DNA of 23,407 bases from DAOTYX01 sp034434635 (GTDB lineage: Bacteria > Chloroflexota > Anaerolineae > B4-G1 > DUEL01), in NCBI GenBank assembly GCA_034434635.1, contig DAOTYX010000053.1, forward strand, positions 1 through 23,407. The letters are read 5' to 3'. Numbering within the stretch: the stretch's first letter is position 1; each line of letters begins with the position of its first letter. Below are positions 22,333-23,407 of this stretch, one piece after another. A program made the position numbers and the translations under genes. Under the pieces are notes generated by a model. That model was given only the letters and a program-made list of their open reading frames with translations. It was not told the origin of the DNA and searched no databases.

Positions 22333-23407
22333 CACGGGGGAAAGGCCGGACCTTCTACTTCCTGTGCTCCCTCGCGATCCTTATGATCGCTGCCGGGCTG
22401 CGGCTGTGGGACCTGGGCGGGGTGCCGCCGGGCCTCTGCCATGATGAGGTGGCCCACTGGCTGATTGACCGGGACATCCTGGCGGGTCGTCACGCCATCT
22501 ACTTCACCGAGGCCTACGGACACGAGCCGCTCTACCACTACCTGCAGGCGGCGACGGTGGCGCTGTTCGGCGACAACTGGGTGGGGTTACGGTGGCCTTC
22601 GGCGGCGGCCGGGCTGCTGGGCCTGGCGGCGACAACGGCCCTGACCCGCCGCCTGTTCGGGCGGACGGTCGCCTTGCTCAGCGCGGCGTATCTGGCGGTG
22701 GGATTCTGGCCGCTGTTCTACGCCCGCGTCGGCCTGCGTGCGATCGGCTTGCCGCTCACGGCGGCGCTGGGGGTATGGTTCCTGTTTGACGCGATACGGG
22801 GCGCGGTGGGTCAGCGTGCGACAAATCGGGGCGCGCTGAATCGCATCCCGGCGGAGGTGGGGTTGGGGTTGGGGCTGGGGCTCTCGTCCTACGTCTACAT
22901 GGCGGCGCGGGCGCTCCCGTTCATCCTCGTCGCCTTCCTGGCCTACCTGGCCCTCTTCCACCGCCGCCACGTCCAATGGCGGCCGCTGCTGCTGGGACTG
23001 CTCCTGGCGGCGCTGGTGGCAGCGCCGCTGATGGCCTGGCTGGCTGCCCACCCCGGCGCGGAGACACGCGTCGCCGAGGTGCGAGAACCGCTGGATCGCC
23101 TCCTGGCAGGGGATTTCGGCCCGGTATGGGCCAACCTGAAAGCGAACCTGGGGATGTTCACCCTTCGCGGCGACCCGTGGCCAAGACAGAACGTACCCGG
23201 CCGCCCGATCTTCCCCGACCCGCTCAACGGCCTGCTCTTCTACCTCGGCGTGGGGCTGGCCCTGTTCCGCTGGCGCGACCCGCGTTACGGTTTCCTGCTC
23301 ATCTGGCTGGGCGGCTCGCTCATCCCCAGCCTGGTCACCTCTGTCGCCCCCTCTTCCATCCGCGACATCCTGGCCCTGGTCGTTGTCTTCGCCTTCCCGG
23401 CCATCGC
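22329..23407 (+). CDS. GT39/ArnT-like glycosyltransferase, fourth paralogue (3' end cut by window)
   Basis: The frame from ATG 22329-22331 stays open to the window edge and gives 359 residues, about half the family length. PPGLCHDEVAH provides Asp39-Glu40 and GHEPLYHY is at 64-71. LGMFTLRGDPWPRQN and GRPIFPDPLNG follow. The ATG overlaps the preceding stop as ATGA, continuing the pattern of coupled paralogues. A glycine/leucine run (VGLGLGLGLS) is encoded by a G-quadruplex-like tract at 22859-22880. The C-terminal domain is not in the window. Confidence 0.8.
   Translation, partial: MTRGKGRTFYFLCSLAILMIAAGLRLWDLGGVPPGLCHDEVAHWLIDRDILAGRHAIYFTEAYGHEPLYHYLQAATVALFGDNWVGLRWPSAAAGLLGLAATTALTRRLFGRTVALLSAAYLAVGFWPLFYARVGLRAIGLPLTAALGVWFLFDAIRGAVGQRATNRGALNRIPAEVGLGLGLGLSSYVYMAARALPFILVAFLAYLALFHRRHVQWRPLLLGLLLAALVAAPLMAWLAAHPGAETRVAEVREPLDRLLAGDFGPVWANLKANLGMFTLRGDPWPRQNVPGRPIFPDPLNGLLFYLGVGLALFRWRDPRYGFLLIWLGGSLIPSLVTSVAPSSIRDILALVVVFAFPAI

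Overview
This is a GC-rich bacterial window with short intergenic gaps, mostly strong Shine-Dalgarno (SD) sites and many stop/start overlaps. Gene content and style resemble Chloroflexota (Anaerolineae- or Caldilineae-like): a peptide-type ABC operon with DxDGDG loops, COG3375-type GNAT acyltransferase next to an enolase-superfamily racemase, a NACHT-HEAT protein, tandem GT39-like membrane glycosyltransferases with extracellular C-terminal domains, and dispersed palindromic repeats. This assignment is inferred from style and content; there is no rRNA or marker gene to confirm it.

Layout. Positions 1-99 hold the 3' end of an unidentified + strand gene. Positions 100-298 are a convergent intergenic region with hairpins. 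From 299 to 15961 everything is on the - strand. Read in the direction of transcription this is: a membrane-anchored NACHT-like/HEAT-repeat protein (15961-13547); two copies of a 55-bp double-hairpin repeat; a C45-family Ntn hydrolase (13348-12236); a promoter and the operon oppA-oppB-oppC-oppD-oppF-GNAT-racemase (11944-4023); a terminator-like hairpin (about 3983-3964) and a new promoter (3923-3896); then a creatininase-family amidohydrolase, an MttB-family methyltransferase coupled by ATGA, and a D-Ala-D-Ala-ligase-like ATP-grasp enzyme (3744-299). From 16095 to the right edge a + strand operon encodes at least four paralogous GT39/ArnT-like membrane proteins joined by 4-base stop/start overlaps. 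It diverges from the NACHT-HEAT gene across 133 bp.

How the genes may work together. The Opp transporter would import peptides or amino-acid derivatives. The GNAT plus N-acylamino-acid racemase pair matches the known pathway that acylates a D-amino acid, racemises the N-acyl derivative and deacylates it to the L-amino acid. The usual M20 deacylase is absent, while two other amidohydrolases (C45 and creatininase families) lie beside the pair. The MttB homologue and the Ddl-like ligase suggest that N-methylated amines and a D-amino-acid or hydroxy-acid-containing conjugate are also processed. I infer a salvage or remodelling island for unusual (D-, N-methyl-, amide-linked) amino-acid compounds; the substrate is unknown.

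Several open frames extend 5' of the true genes because repeats or leaders happen to be open. I shortened the creatininase, GNAT, OppD, OppC, OppB, C45 and NACHT-HEAT genes, and the first glycosyltransferase, using SD sites, promoter positions and family N-termini.
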